From Rhizobium herbae (GTDB lineage Bacteria > Pseudomonadota > Alphaproteobacteria > Rhizobiales > Rhizobiaceae): 64,000 bases of DNA. This document shows, in pieces, positions 43,122-52,892 of this stretch (position 1 is its first letter; every line of letters starts with the position of its first letter). Both the position numbers and the translations under genes were made by a program. The stretch spans positions 1,240,001-1,304,000 of the forward strand of contig NZ_JAEUAO010000001.1 in assembly GCF_019511375.1 (NCBI RefSeq), in the 5' to 3' direction. The notes below the pieces were generated by a model, which was not told the origin of the DNA, did no database searches, and was given only the letters and a program-made list of their open reading frames with translations.

Positions 43122-43146
43122 AAAGGCCCGGCAAAGCCGGGCCTTT
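43122..43146 (-). terminator. Terminator after the branched-chain amino acid binding protein gene
   Basis: AAAGGCCCGGC (43122-43132) pairs with GCCGGGCCTTT (43136-43146) over a three-base loop. On the minus strand the stem is followed by further T residues and TGCATT. It lies 27 bases after the binding-protein stop. Confidence 0.85.
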
Positions 43147-43172
43147 CGCGATCCGATGGACCAATGGAACAA

Positions 43173-44291
43173 CTATTCGTTCTGGAAGTAGCTGTACTTG
43201 CCGTCGTCACCCTTCTTCCAGGTGTACATGACGTAGTCCGGACGGGTGATGTCGCCCTTTTCGTCATAGCCGAACTCGCCGATGACGGTGTGGAACGGAC
43301 CCTTGCCCTTGATGTTTTCGGCAACAGCCTGCGGATCATTGCTGCCGGTGGTCTTTGCAGCTTCCGCGATGACCTGCAGAGCGGCATAGGAGTACAGGGT
43401 GTAGGCTTCCGGTTCGAAGCCAGCAGCGCGGAACTTCTCAACCAGTTCCTTTGCAGCCGGGTTCTTGCGCGGATCCGGAGCAAACGTCATCAGCGTGCCG
43501 TTGACAGCGTCGCCAGCGATCGAGGCCAGTTCGTTCGAAACGATACCGTCGCCGGACATGAAGGTGGCCTTCAGGCCCTGGTCAGCCATCTGGCGCATGA
43601 TGAGGCCGGCTTCGGTGTGCAGACCGCCCCAGTAAACCACGCTTACGCCGGCTTCCTTCATCTTGGCGATCAGGGCTGAGAAGTCCTTGTCGCCGGTCGT
43701 GACACCTTCGTAGACGACTTCCTTGACGCCTGCTTCGTTCATCGCCGCCTTGGTCAGATCAGCCAGGCCCTGGCCGTACGGCGTCTTGTCGTGAACAACC
43801 GCAACCTTGGCGTCTTTGAAGTTTGCAGCAATGTAGGCACCGGCAACTGCACCCTGCTGGTCGTCACGACCGCAGGTACGGAAGGTGTTCCACAGGCCGC
43901 GCTCGGTGAAGGTCGGGTTGGTGGAAGCCGGCGTGATCTGCAGGATACCGTTTTCAGCGTAGACTTCCGAGGCCGGAATCGAAACGCCCGAGTTGAAGTG
44001 ACCGATGACGAACTTGACACCGTCGGCAACGAACTTGTTGGCTACGGAAACGCCCTGCTTCGGGTCGGAGACGTCGTCGCCGAGCACGATCTTGATCTGT
44101 TCGCCATTGATGCCGCCTGCAGCATTGATGTCAGCCGCGGCCTGTTCAGCACCCTTCTGGAGCTGCGCGCCGAAAGCTGCGTTCGGTCCCGTCAGCGGGC
44201 CAGCAACACCAACCAGGAGGTCGGCCCATGCAGTGCCGCTGAAAGCGACCATTGCAGTCAGCGCAACAGCCGACAAAAGTGACTTTTTCAT
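43173..44291 (-). CDS. livJ: Branched-chain amino acid ABC transporter substrate-binding protein (LivJ/K-like)
   Basis: Periplasmic binding protein of 372 residues. The signal peptide ends near residue 23 (GTAWAD). The type-1 fold features are [59 protein letters not shown] and [10 protein letters not shown] helix near the end has [13 protein letters not shown]. It has its own strong terminator and is separated from the DUF6867/livF genes by 121 bases, so it may also have its own promoter. Ligands are likely leucine, isoleucine and valine. Confidence 0.93.
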   Translation of the reverse strand: MKKSLLSAVALTAMVAFSGTAWADLLVGVAGPLTGPNAAFGAQLQKGAEQAAADINAAGGINGEQIKIVLGDDVSDPKQGVSVANKFVADGVKFVIGHFNSGVSIPASEVYAENGILQITPASTNPTFTERGLWNTFRTCGRDDQQGAVAGAYIAANFKDAKVAVVHDKTPYGQGLADLTKAAMNEAGVKEVVYEGVTTGDKDFSALIAKMKEAGVSVVYWGGLHTEAGLIMRQMADQGLKATFMSGDGIVSNELASIAGDAVNGTLMTFAPDPRKNPAAKELVEKFRAAGFEPEAYTLYSYAALQVIAEAAKTTGSNDPQAVAENIKGKGPFHTVIGEFGYDEKGDITRPDYVMYTWKKGDDGKYSYFQNE

Positions 44292-44412
44292 CTTGTTACT
44301 CCCAAAAAATTGAGCGGGTGTCGTTTAAAACCGGTCACGATACCCACCATAACCGCGCCGGTATTCTCGTAACCGCAGGCGCCGCACCCGGCGCAACCGC
44401 GGGTTCCCTCTA

Positions 44413-44757
44413 TTATTTCGATCGCCAAGAGAAGGGCGATGCCTTCTCATAGAGCCAGTAGTAATTGTTGGTCATCTGCCTCGTGCGATAGTAGCGATAG
44501 CCGGCGGTAGCAAACAACAAAAGAACGACGGTGTCCACGATATAGTACTGCAAAGTCAACATGCTGCCGTTAAAAAGCGCATGATGGATAAAGCGGATAG
44601 CGACGCCCAGAAGGAGGACGTAGATGATCAGCGTCGAGTATTTGCTCCAGCCCTCGGCAGCGCTCTTTCCCGTGCGCCAGGCCGTCCACCCGCCCATCAC
44701 CACTGTGACCAGCGCGAACTGAAGAACGGTCGGTTCTTCGTAGAGAATGCCCTGCAT
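44413..44757 (-). CDS. DUF6867-type small membrane protein in the liv operon
   Basis: Protein of 114 residues with about three transmembrane helices (around 12-28, 46-66 and 76-93) and a C-terminal tail rich in aromatic and basic residues (YRYYRTRQMTNNYYWLYEKA). It is of the kind often found beside alphaproteobacterial livHMGF genes. ATG at 44757 has GGGGAGAG upstream; an in-frame start at 44775 is less likely. It lies 108 bases after livF. Function is unknown; association with the importer is inferred from position. Confidence 0.75.
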   Translation of the reverse strand: MQGILYEEPTVLQFALVTVVMGGWTAWRTGKSAAEGWSKYSTLIIYVLLLGVAIRFIHHALFNGSMLTLQYYIVDTVVLLLFATAGYRYYRTRQMTNNYYWLYEKASPFSWRSK

Positions 44758-44865
44758 TCCAACTCTCCCCTTCAAGGCCCCGGCAGACTGCGAGCCTGCG
44801 CAAAACGGCCCAATATACCAAATCCCACCTGCCGACTGCGGGAAACGCCGCCGGCAGGCATGGCG

Positions 44866-45591
44866 TCAATGATGGCCGCCCTCGAGATAGGCGGCGCGCA
44901 CTTCCGGATTGGCCAGCAATTCCTTGCCGCTGCCGCTCATCGTGACCTTGCCGTTGACCATGACATAGGCGCGATGGGAGAGCTTCAAGGCAGCGAAGGC
45001 GTTCTGCTCGACGAGGAAGACGGTCAGGCCCTCCTGTTCGTTGAGCTTCCTGATCGCTTCGAAGATGCCCTTGACGATCAGCGGCGCAAGACCGAGCGAT
45101 GGCTCGTCGAGCAGCAAAAGCTTGGGGCGGGCCATCAGCGCACGGCTAATCGACAACATCTGCTGCTCACCGCCGGACAGGGTACCGCCGCGTTGCGCCT
45201 GCCGCTCCTTGAGCCGCGGGAAAAGCGTGAAGATTTTTTCCACGTCCTCATCGAAATACTTCAAGTTGTCGAGGCTCGCGCCCATCTGAAGATTTTCAAG
45301 GACGGTCATGCGCGGAAAGATCCGCCGCCCTTCAGGAGACTGGGCAACGCGCAACCGGGCGATTTCGTGCGTCGGCATGCGGGTAATATCCTGTCCATCG
45401 AAGGTGACCGAACCGGCCTTCGCCTGCGGACTGCCGCATATGGTCATCATCAGGGTCGACTTACCGGCGCCGTTGGCACCGATCATGCAGACGATTTCAC
45501 CGCGCCTGACCTCGACATCAACACCGGCGAGTGCGCGGATATTGCCGTAATAGGTTTCGACGCCTTTTACATTCAGGAGAGTATCGCTCAT
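44866..45591 (-). CDS. livF: Branched-chain amino acid ABC transporter ATPase LivF
   Basis: ATP-binding subunit of 241 residues. Walker A is GANGAGKSTL, the signature is LSGGEQQM, Walker B is LLLLDEPSLGLAP and the switch is LVEQNAFAALK. The start overlaps the livG stop by one base, typical of this operon. The C-terminal SGSGKELLANPEVRAAYLEGG is standard for LivF. Confidence 0.95.
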   Translation of the reverse strand: MSDTLLNVKGVETYYGNIRALAGVDVEVRRGEIVCMIGANGAGKSTLMMTICGSPQAKAGSVTFDGQDITRMPTHEIARLRVAQSPEGRRIFPRMTVLENLQMGASLDNLKYFDEDVEKIFTLFPRLKERQAQRGGTLSGGEQQMLSISRALMARPKLLLLDEPSLGLAPLIVKGIFEAIRKLNEQEGLTVFLVEQNAFAALKLSHRAYVMVNGKVTMSGSGKELLANPEVRAAYLEGGHH

Positions 45592-46469
45592 CAGTGCGTC
45601 TCTCCCGGTGCGATTTCCTCGATCTGTTCGATCACTTCTTCGACCTCATCGTCTTCAACACCGAGATAGGCCGCAATAACCTTCGGATCGTGCTTCACAT
45701 AGTCCGGATTTCCGTCGGAGATCTTCTGGCCGTATTCCAGCACGACGACGTGATCGGAAATTTCCATGACCACCGACATGTCGTGCTCGATCAAAAGGAT
45801 CGACGTGTCGGTGTCCTTGCGGATGCTGCGCAAGAGCTCGTTGAGAGCGAGCGATTCGCGCGGGTTGAGACCGGCCGCAGGCTCGTCGAGGCAGAGGAAC
45901 TCCGGGCCTGTGCACATCGCACGCGCAATTTCCAGGCGACGCTGGGCACCATACGGCAGATCGCCGGCCGGATCGTCGGCACGATCCGTCAGGTTGGCCT
46001 TGTCGAGCCAGTATTTCGCACGCTCGATTGATTCTCCGACCGCCGCCTTGTAGGTCGGAAAGCCGAGCAGACCGAGGATGGTGTAGCCCGACGCCAGCAT
46101 CAGCTTATTGTGCTGGGCGACCAACAGGTTTTCCAAAACCGTCAGGCCCGAGAAAAGCCGGATATTCTGGAAGGTGCGGGCCACCTTGGCATCGCGGTTG
46201 ACTTCATAATCCGACATGCGCTCGAGAAGGTATTCCTTCCCGGCCTTCTGCCGCAATGTGATCATGCCCATCGTCGGCTTGTAGAAGCCGGTGATGCAGT
46301 TGAACACCGTCGTCTTGCCGGCCCCGTTCGGGCCGATGAGCGCGGTGATATCACCGCGATAGGCTTCGAACGACAGGTCGTTGATGGCCATCAGTCCGCC
46401 GAAACGCATCGACAGATGCTCGACTTTGAGGATTGGATCTTTCGTCATTGTGTCTGTCTCGAGGGCCAT
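45591..46469 (-). CDS. livG: Branched-chain amino acid ABC transporter ATPase LivG
   Basis: ATP-binding subunit of 292 residues. Walker A is GPNGAGKTTVF, the signature region is LPYGAQRRLEI, Walker B is FLCLDEPAAGLNP and the switch is LIEHDMSVVMEIS. Its first ATG overlaps the livM stop by one base (TGATG); a second ATG at 46448 would shorten it by seven residues. The C-terminus has an acidic extension (GVEDDEVEEVIEQIEEI) longer than in E. coli LivG. Confidence 0.95.
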   Translation of the reverse strand: MALETDTMTKDPILKVEHLSMRFGGLMAINDLSFEAYRGDITALIGPNGAGKTTVFNCITGFYKPTMGMITLRQKAGKEYLLERMSDYEVNRDAKVARTFQNIRLFSGLTVLENLLVAQHNKLMLASGYTILGLLGFPTYKAAVGESIERAKYWLDKANLTDRADDPAGDLPYGAQRRLEIARAMCTGPEFLCLDEPAAGLNPRESLALNELLRSIRKDTDTSILLIEHDMSVVMEISDHVVVLEYGQKISDGNPDYVKHDPKVIAAYLGVEDDEVEEVIEQIEEIAPGETH

Positions 46470-47860
46470 CAGCCGTGCCCTTCCTTGGTAAAGCTGCCGG
46501 AGACACTCTTGCGTTCACGCAGGAATGCCGTGGGTTCGCGCGAGCCGACGAAGCCGCGAGGCTTCCAGACCATGACGACGATCATTGCCAGACCAAAGAT
46601 CAGCATGCGGTAGAGTTCCGGGGTGAAGTCCGGGCCGAAGATCTGCTTCAGGAAGTTCATTTCACGCAGCAGTTCGGTGCCGCCGATCATCACGGTCGCA
46701 GCGACGGCGATGCCGACCAGCGAGCCCATGCCGCCGAGAACCACGATCGCAAGAATGATCGCCGATTCCAGGAAGACGAAGGATTCCGGCGAGACGAAGC
46801 CCTGGCGGACCGCAAAGAACGACCCTGCAATCCCCCCGAACATCGCGCCGGTGGCGAATGCCGTCAGCTTGGTGGTAACCGTGTTGATGCCGAGCGAACG
46901 GCAGGCGATCTCGTCTTCACGCAATGCTTCCCAGGCACGGCCGATCGGCATGCGCCTCAGGCGGATCGTCACGAAGGCAGCCAGCATGCAGAGTGCCAAA
47001 GCGAGGTAGAACAGGAAGATCTTGTAATAGGCCGAGGACATCGGCAGGCCGAACGCCTTGGCGAAGTTGTTCGCGGCGCTGATGTCGAAGGACCAGATGC
47101 CGAAGACACTTGCCTTGGCGATGCCTGAGATACCGAAGGTGCCCTTGGTGACTTCCGTCCAGTTGATCAGCACCAGCCGGATGATTTCCCCGAAGGCGAG
47201 CGTCACGATCGCCAGATAGTCACCCTTGAGGCGCAGCACCGGGAATCCGAGGATGGTGCCCCATAGCGCTGCCAGGACGCCGGCGATCGGCAGGAGCAAC
47301 CAGAAGGACAGGCCGAGATAGGAGGACAAGAGCGCATAGGAATAGGCGCCGACCGCATAGAAGGCGACGTAGCCAAGGTCCAGAAGACCGGCAAGGCCGA
47401 CGACGATGTTCAAGCCCCATGCCAGCAAGACGTAGATGAGGATCTGGATGCCGAAATTGTCGACCCATTTCAGCGAGCCCTGAAAGCCGAACACAGCGAC
47501 CATGACCAAAGGGTACGCGATCAGGGCAACGATGGCGAGCAGGTTGAAATTGCGTGCAACGAAGCCAGCCTCCCGCTCGACGACGGGAGCTGCGGCCTTC
47601 GCCGCCTTGCGCGCCTCCAGCCAGGGACGAACATAGGCGACCGCCAGGAAACGGCCGACCATGGCAAGGGCGACAAAGGTTGCCAGGAGACCCCAGCGCT
47701 GAACCAGGACAAGCTCGTTCAGAATGTTCTGGTCGGTCTTCAGCCCGACGAACAATACGAACAGCCCGAGAGCGATGAGACCCGCGTAAAAGGCCTCGCG
47801 CAGAGCCCGTGCCATCAGATTGGTGCTGACGGCCTCAGTGGTGTGCGAAATGTTTGCCAT
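46469..47860 (-). CDS. livM: Branched-chain amino acid ABC transporter permease LivM
   Basis: Inner-membrane permease of 463 residues, larger than average because of an extra N-terminal region (about 120 residues) with two or three added helices. The core has [24 protein letters not shown] and the [18 protein letters not shown] coupling segment ([20 protein letters not shown]). It lies four bases after livH and overlaps livG by one base. Confidence 0.95.
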   Translation of the reverse strand: MANISHTTEAVSTNLMARALREAFYAGLIALGLFVLFVGLKTDQNILNELVLVQRWGLLATFVALAMVGRFLAVAYVRPWLEARKAAKAAAPVVEREAGFVARNFNLLAIVALIAYPLVMVAVFGFQGSLKWVDNFGIQILIYVLLAWGLNIVVGLAGLLDLGYVAFYAVGAYSYALLSSYLGLSFWLLLPIAGVLAALWGTILGFPVLRLKGDYLAIVTLAFGEIIRLVLINWTEVTKGTFGISGIAKASVFGIWSFDISAANNFAKAFGLPMSSAYYKIFLFYLALALCMLAAFVTIRLRRMPIGRAWEALREDEIACRSLGINTVTTKLTAFATGAMFGGIAGSFFAVRQGFVSPESFVFLESAIILAIVVLGGMGSLVGIAVAATVMIGGTELLREMNFLKQIFGPDFTPELYRMLIFGLAMIVVMVWKPRGFVGSREPTAFLRERKSVSGSFTKEGHG

Positions 47861-47864
47861 GAAA

Positions 47865-48767
47865 CTATACCTTCTCGACTTCCGGCCGACCCAGAATACC
47901 AGACGGCTTGAAAATCAGCACGATGGCGAGGATCGAGAATGTCGCGACATCCTTGTAGTCGATGGTGAAATAGGCAGACCACAGCGATTCGATCAGACCG
48001 ATCATCAGACCGCCGAGCACTGCGCCGGGCAGCGAGCCGATGCCGCCGAGAACGGCCGCCGTGAAAGCCTTGACGCCCGGCGTGAACCCGTCGGTAAAGA
48101 CGATGACACCGTAGTACATCAGGTACATCGTACCGGCGACGGCCGCCAGAGCCGCACCCATGACGAAGGTGATCGAGATCGTCTTGTCGACGTCAATGCC
48201 AAGCAGCGCCGCCATCTTGCGGTCCTGCTCCGTAGCCCGCTGCGCACGGCCAAGCGGCGTGTGATTGACGATGTACCAGAAGATGGTCAGCAGAACCGCG
48301 GTCACCAGCACGATGATGATCTGCTTCAGTGAAATCGCAATGCCGAAAATGTCGTAAACGGACGACACCAGCGGCGGCACGGGCTTGTTGCGCGGGCCTT
48401 GCGTCACCTGAACGAAGTTCGACAGCGCAATCGACATGCCGATGGCGGTGATCAGCGGCGCCAGCCGGAACGAACCGCGCAGCGGGCGGTAAGCCAGCTT
48501 TTCGATCACCCAATTCCACAGGCCCGTCATGAGCATCGCGATGAGGATCATGACGAACAGGGCAAGGGCGACCGGAACGCCGCCAAAGAGCCCGACAAGG
48601 ATCAGGTAGACAATCAGGGCTGCGAAGCCGCCAAGCATGAAAATATCGCCGTGGGCGAAGTTGACCATGCCGATGATGCCGTAAACCATTGTGTAGCCAA
48701 TGGCGATCAAACCGTAAATCGAGCCAAGCGTCAGCCCGTTGACGAGCTGCTGGACAAAATACTCCAT
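47865..48767 (-). CDS. livH: Branched-chain amino acid ABC transporter permease LivH
   Basis: Inner-membrane permease of 300 residues with eight helices. Hallmarks are [20 protein letters not shown], the [16 protein letters not shown] motif and the coupling loop [20 protein letters not shown]. It is the first gene of the livHMGF unit; GGGGGATAT precedes the ATG. Confidence 0.95.
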   Translation of the reverse strand: MEYFVQQLVNGLTLGSIYGLIAIGYTMVYGIIGMVNFAHGDIFMLGGFAALIVYLILVGLFGGVPVALALFVMILIAMLMTGLWNWVIEKLAYRPLRGSFRLAPLITAIGMSIALSNFVQVTQGPRNKPVPPLVSSVYDIFGIAISLKQIIIVLVTAVLLTIFWYIVNHTPLGRAQRATEQDRKMAALLGIDVDKTISITFVMGAALAAVAGTMYLMYYGVIVFTDGFTPGVKAFTAAVLGGIGSLPGAVLGGLMIGLIESLWSAYFTIDYKDVATFSILAIVLIFKPSGILGRPEVEKV

Positions 48768-49091
48768 CTATATCCCCCGGGCCGGATCCGTTTCGGTCAG
48801 ACCTCTTGTTTTAGAAGCTCTTAACGAGCCTTTTTCGATACGGATTCCATAATGCTTTCGAACAAAAAGTGAAGCGTAAAATGACAGCCTGCTGAAATTC
48901 TTTCCCAGTTTAGTGACATTGACGCTTTTAGGGCTAAAAAAAAGAGCAGTCGCATGCCGGTTTTTAGGCAGCAAACCGTGAAATCTACGGCGAGAGCCCC
49001 GCCAGTCGTTTCGGCAAGATCGCAGGTGCGATCCGCGGCACGAAGGGTTGCACCTTCGGGCGAACTGTCAGCATCTCAACGACAGACGGTT
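48768..49091 (-). promoter_or_regulatory. Gap between soxG and livH: sox end and liv promoter region
   Basis: This 324-base space has no gene. CGAAGG/CCTTCG (49041-49058, loop GTTGCA) lies after soxG without a T-run, and a run of eight T residues on the minus strand (48943-48936) follows further on. The AT-rich 48780-48940 part is probably the livH promoter, but no box stands out. Confidence 0.4.
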
Positions 49092-49646
49092 TCAGCCGGA
49101 GAAATCGATGGAGAGATCGAACTCCCGCCCCATCAGCCTCAGGTCGTCAAACAGCGATTCGGCAAGACTACGCGCGACGATCAGTTCGAATTCGTTCTCG
49201 CCGGTTCGCGCCAGATTGACGCTGATATGTCCGCACAGAAGATTCGACGCGGCGCCGATCGCGAAAGCGGAAGGGTGCAGATCGATTGCCACGCCCTTGG
49301 CCAGGATGCGGCGCGCGTTCGGACCCGACAGCCGCAGGACGATGCGACCGTCGCTCTGGTCAAGGACATAGGCGGTATCAGCAAGCACAAGCGAAAGGCT
49401 GCGCACCAGGCCGTCCGGCGTTTCCGACTGCGATACCACCAGCCACTCTCCCGGCCCGACGAATCGCAAGGATGCCTCGCTCATCGTACTCAGCGCCGCG
49501 GCGACGGCAGTTTCCTCGCCGTCAGCCGCCATGACCGTCACGATCGCCTGCCGGCGAGGAACCTCCAGGTGATCGACGGCCCGGATGCCGGGTTCCAGCG
49601 GAATGCGGCCTTCCAGTGGGTGGTGGGAAATGTAGGTCCTGATCAT
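49092..49646 (-). CDS. soxG: Sarcosine oxidase gamma subunit
   Basis: Subunit of 184 residues of the heterotetrameric sarcosine oxidase, which converts sarcosine to glycine and passes the methyl group as formaldehyde or methylene-tetrahydrofolate. The YgfZ/GcvT-like gamma fold is seen in FVGPGEWLVVS, RIVLRLSGPNARRILAKG and ARTGENEFELIVARS. It is the last gene of the cluster and starts six bases after the soxA stop. Confidence 0.88.
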   Translation of the reverse strand: MIRTYISHHPLEGRIPLEPGIRAVDHLEVPRRQAIVTVMAADGEETAVAAALSTMSEASLRFVGPGEWLVVSQSETPDGLVRSLSLVLADTAYVLDQSDGRIVLRLSGPNARRILAKGVAIDLHPSAFAIGAASNLLCGHISVNLARTGENEFELIVARSLAESLFDDLRLMGREFDLSIDFSG

Positions 49647-49652
49647 ATCCGC

Positions 49653-52610
49653 TCACACCCTCAACCGCGTATTGCCGGGATCGACGAAGACCGGGTGACA
49701 GATCTCCGCCACTGTCTCGCTGCCGCCAAGCTTGTCCCAGACGACGACACGTTCGCCATAGCGTTCGCGGCCCGATTTGAGGAAGGCGAGCGCGATGTCA
49801 TGACCGAGCGTCGGGGAGTGGCAGGCGGAACTGACATAGCCCTGGTCGTTCAAGGTCGACGCCTTGGCGCCCTCGCGCAGCAGGTGCGCACCGGCGCGGA
49901 TATGCTGGTCCGTCTCGACGGGTTTCAGCCCGACCATCTGCATGCGGTCTGCCGCCGTCAGTCCGTAGCGCGTCGAAAGCCGCTTGCCGATGAAATCGTT
50001 TTTTTGCGCCGATACCATCCGTCCGAAACCGGCATCGTCCGGCGTCACGCGGCCGTCGAATTCGGCATGGGTGGCATGACCTTTCTCGATGCGCAGCACG
50101 TTCATGGCCTCCAGCCCATAGGCGCAGATGCCATGCGCGCTGCCCTCTGCCATGATCGCATCGGCGACGGCTTCACCCAAGCCCGCGGGCACCGCAAGCT
50201 CGTAGGCCAGTTCCCCGGAAAAGGAGATGCGGAACAGCCGCGCGTTAAGCCCGCCCTTCAGCGTCACGACGCCGGCAGAAAGGAATGGAAAGGCCTTATC
50301 CGAGACATCATCCTCGACCAGCGCCTGGACGACAAGGCGGGATTTCGGACCGGCAATCGCCATCTGCGCCCACTGATCGGTCGAGGAGCTAAAACGAACC
50401 TTGAGCTCCGGCCAGAGCACCTGCGCGCAATATTCCATATGGGACATAACCCCGCCGGCGAGCGCCGTGGTGGTGGTCATGACGAAGTGCTGCGGCGAAA
50501 GCCGGCTGGTGGTGCCATCGTCATAGACCATTGCGTCCTCGCGCAGCATCAAGCCGTAGCGCGCCTTGCCAACCGGCAGCTTGAGGAATGGATTGCAATA
50601 GAGCCGGTTGAGGAACTCGGCGGCGTCCGGCCCGAAAATCTCGATCTTGCCGAGCGTCGAAACATCGCAGAGCCCGACATGCTGGCGCACGTTGACAACC
50701 TCGCGATCGGTGCTGTCCCGCCATGTTTTCTCGCCGTGCCGGGCGAAATAGGCCGGCCGATACCACAGGCCGGAATCGACAAAGGTCGCACCGTTCTTTT
50801 CCGCCCAGCCATACAGAGGCGACTTGCGCACCGGCACGGCACGCTCGTCACGCGCTGTTCCGGCAAGGGCACCGATTGCGACCGGCGTATAGAAGGGACG
50901 GAAGGTGATGGTTCCGACGTCTCCGGGGCTGATACCCTGCATGCTCGCCAGAAGGCCGGTGGTGTTGACAGCCGACAGCTTGCCCTGATCCGTTGCCATG
51001 CCGGCAGTGGTGTAGCGCTTGGCATGCTCGACATGGCCGAAACCTTCCCTGAGAGCCAGACCGAGATCCTTGACATCGACGTCATTCTGGAAATCGACAA
51101 AGGCTTTCGCCCTGGCGCCCGGGGCGTACCACAATGCCGTGAAGGAGGGATCGACTTCCTCGCCCACCGCGGGCAACGGATTGCCAGCGGATGGAAAACC
51201 GAGATCAGCCGCGATCCTTGCAGCCCGTTCCGCGCCGTCCTGAAGACAACCGCCAAGGCTGTATCGGCCGGCGGCAGAGCCGGCGACGACCAGCCCCTTG
51301 CCAATGTCAGGCGCAAGAAACGTGTTCAGTTCCGGCGACCAGACCGGTTTCGCGCCACGCTGGCAGGCGAGATGAATGACCGGGTTCCAGCCGCCGGACA
51401 TGCCGATCGCGTCGCAGGCAATCGTTTCCTCGAAGCCCGCGCGTTCAACGACAAGGCCGCGGATGCGCTGGCGCCCGCGCGTGTCGATGACCGACGCGGA
51501 CTGGATGACCCGCACGCCCGCTGGTGCAGCGTCGTGCGGCGCTTCGCGACTGTCGATGATGGCCGCCACCTCGATGCCATGAGCGGCAAGGTCGCTGGCT
51601 GTCCTGTAACCCGCACTGCCGTTGGTGAAGATCGCCACCGACCTGCCCGCCGCAACGCCGAACCGGTTGGCATAGGTGCGCATGGCACCTGACATCATCA
51701 CGCCCGGCCGATCGTTGCCGCCGAACACCAGCGGCCGTTCCTCCGCGCCCGTCGCGAGCAGCGCGCGCTTGGCGACGATACGCCAGAGCCGCTCCACCGG
51801 CAGCTTCGCCTGTGGCGCGACCACATGCTTCTGCACCCGCTCCAGCGCACCGAAGACATTGTCATCATACCAGCCGAAGACGGTCGTGCGCGGCATGATC
51901 GTGATATTCGGCAAAGCGCGAAGCTCGGCAAGGCATGCCTCGGCGAAATCCACCGCAGGGCGGTCGTCGATGCGTGTCGTCTCGGCCAGCAGCGAACCGC
52001 CGAGCCGGAAATCTTCGTCCGCCAGAATGACCCGCAGCCCGGCGCGGCCGGCAGTCAACGCCGCCATCAGACCCGTCGGTCCGGCGCCGACGACGAGCAG
52101 GTCGCAATGGGCCCAGCACTTCTCGTAGCTGTGCGGATCGTGTTCCAGCACGGCCCGGCCGAGACCTGCGGCGCGGCGAATGAGAGGCTCGTAGACCTTC
52201 TCCCAGAAGGCAGCCGGCCACATGAAGGTCTTGTAGTAGAAACCCGCCGACAGGAATGGCGACAGAAGACCGTTGAGGGCGCCGATGTCGTATTTCAGCG
52301 ACGGCCAGCGGTTCTGGCTGCGGGCGTCGAGCCCCGCGCAAAGCTCGGCGACCGTTGCCCTGGTATTCGGGTCGGTGGCTGCCCCCTTGCCGATCGCAAC
52401 CAGCGCATTCGGCTCGGAAGGGCCAGCCGTGACGATGCCGCGCGGCCGGTGATACTTGAAGCTGCGGCCGACCAGAAGCTGATCATTGGCAAGCAGGGCC
52501 GAGGCCAGCGTATCGCCTGCATATCCCTTCATGGCCCGGCCGTCGAACTTGAAGCCCAACGTGTTGCTGCGGTCGATGACGCCGCCGGATGCAAGGCGAT
52601 AGGCGGTCAT
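49653..52610 (-). CDS. soxA: Sarcosine oxidase alpha subunit
   Basis: Largest subunit (985 residues, normal). Order of domains: an N-terminal 2Fe-2S-like or capping domain (to about 100), a NAD-binding flavoprotein-like region with VVGAGPTGLMAALTAGRAG at about 173-191, and a C-terminal aminomethyltransferase (GcvT-like) folate-binding domain from about 600 (LCDVSTLGKIEIFGPDAAEF; YGLEAMNVLRIEKGH). It overlaps soxD by four bases and is followed by soxG. The methylene group produced from sarcosine is handed to tetrahydrofolate in this subunit. Confidence 0.95.
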   Translation of the reverse strand: MTAYRLASGGVIDRSNTLGFKFDGRAMKGYAGDTLASALLANDQLLVGRSFKYHRPRGIVTAGPSEPNALVAIGKGAATDPNTRATVAELCAGLDARSQNRWPSLKYDIGALNGLLSPFLSAGFYYKTFMWPAAFWEKVYEPLIRRAAGLGRAVLEHDPHSYEKCWAHCDLLVVGAGPTGLMAALTAGRAGLRVILADEDFRLGGSLLAETTRIDDRPAVDFAEACLAELRALPNITIMPRTTVFGWYDDNVFGALERVQKHVVAPQAKLPVERLWRIVAKRALLATGAEERPLVFGGNDRPGVMMSGAMRTYANRFGVAAGRSVAIFTNGSAGYRTASDLAAHGIEVAAIIDSREAPHDAAPAGVRVIQSASVIDTRGRQRIRGLVVERAGFEETIACDAIGMSGGWNPVIHLACQRGAKPVWSPELNTFLAPDIGKGLVVAGSAAGRYSLGGCLQDGAERAARIAADLGFPSAGNPLPAVGEEVDPSFTALWYAPGARAKAFVDFQNDVDVKDLGLALREGFGHVEHAKRYTTAGMATDQGKLSAVNTTGLLASMQGISPGDVGTITFRPFYTPVAIGALAGTARDERAVPVRKSPLYGWAEKNGATFVDSGLWYRPAYFARHGEKTWRDSTDREVVNVRQHVGLCDVSTLGKIEIFGPDAAEFLNRLYCNPFLKLPVGKARYGLMLREDAMVYDDGTTSRLSPQHFVMTTTTALAGGVMSHMEYCAQVLWPELKVRFSSSTDQWAQMAIAGPKSRLVVQALVEDDVSDKAFPFLSAGVVTLKGGLNARLFRISFSGELAYELAVPAGLGEAVADAIMAEGSAHGICAYGLEAMNVLRIEKGHATHAEFDGRVTPDDAGFGRMVSAQKNDFIGKRLSTRYGLTAADRMQMVGLKPVETDQHIRAGAHLLREGAKASTLNDQGYVSSACHSPTLGHDIALAFLKSGRERYGERVVVWDKLGGSETVAEICHPVFVDPGNTRLRV

Positions 52611-52885
52611 CGGCCACCCTCCCGCGCCACGGCTGCGCCATCCGTTACCGAAAAGACGTCATGGGTAAAGGTATCGCGCTCGACGACGAGCCATCGCCGG
52701 CAGCCGGCAACATGGTGCCAGTGCTCCTGATGGCGGCCCCGCGGGTTGGAACGCAGATGAACGTAATCATGCCAGGCCTCGTCGGAGGCCTCGGGGGCCG
52801 GGCGCGTCACCGACGCGTCGCCGCGGATCGAAAATTCCTGTCTGGGCCGTATGCCGCAGTGCGGACAATGAATGAGGCTTGCCAT
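52607..52885 (-). CDS. soxD: Sarcosine oxidase delta subunit
   Basis: Small subunit of 92 residues. The zinc site is visible as HCPHCGIRPRQEF near the N-terminus and a later H...VAGCRRW block, and EAWHDYVHLRSNPRG is a family hallmark. ATG at 52885 gives the usual start MASLIHCPHCG; an in-frame start at 52939 would run into soxB. It sits seven bases after soxB and overlaps soxA by four bases. Confidence 0.93.
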   Translation of the reverse strand: MASLIHCPHCGIRPRQEFSIRGDASVTRPAPEASDEAWHDYVHLRSNPRGRHQEHWHHVAGCRRWLVVERDTFTHDVFSVTDGAAVAREGGR

Positions 52886-52892
52886 GCGGGTC

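Noticed and set aside
48954..51692. Plus-strand frame of over 900 codons antisense to soxA and soxG
   Set aside because: It is the opposite-strand shadow of the sarcosine oxidase genes, whose motifs are complete; the antisense product is rich in R, H, D and G with no recognisable fold.
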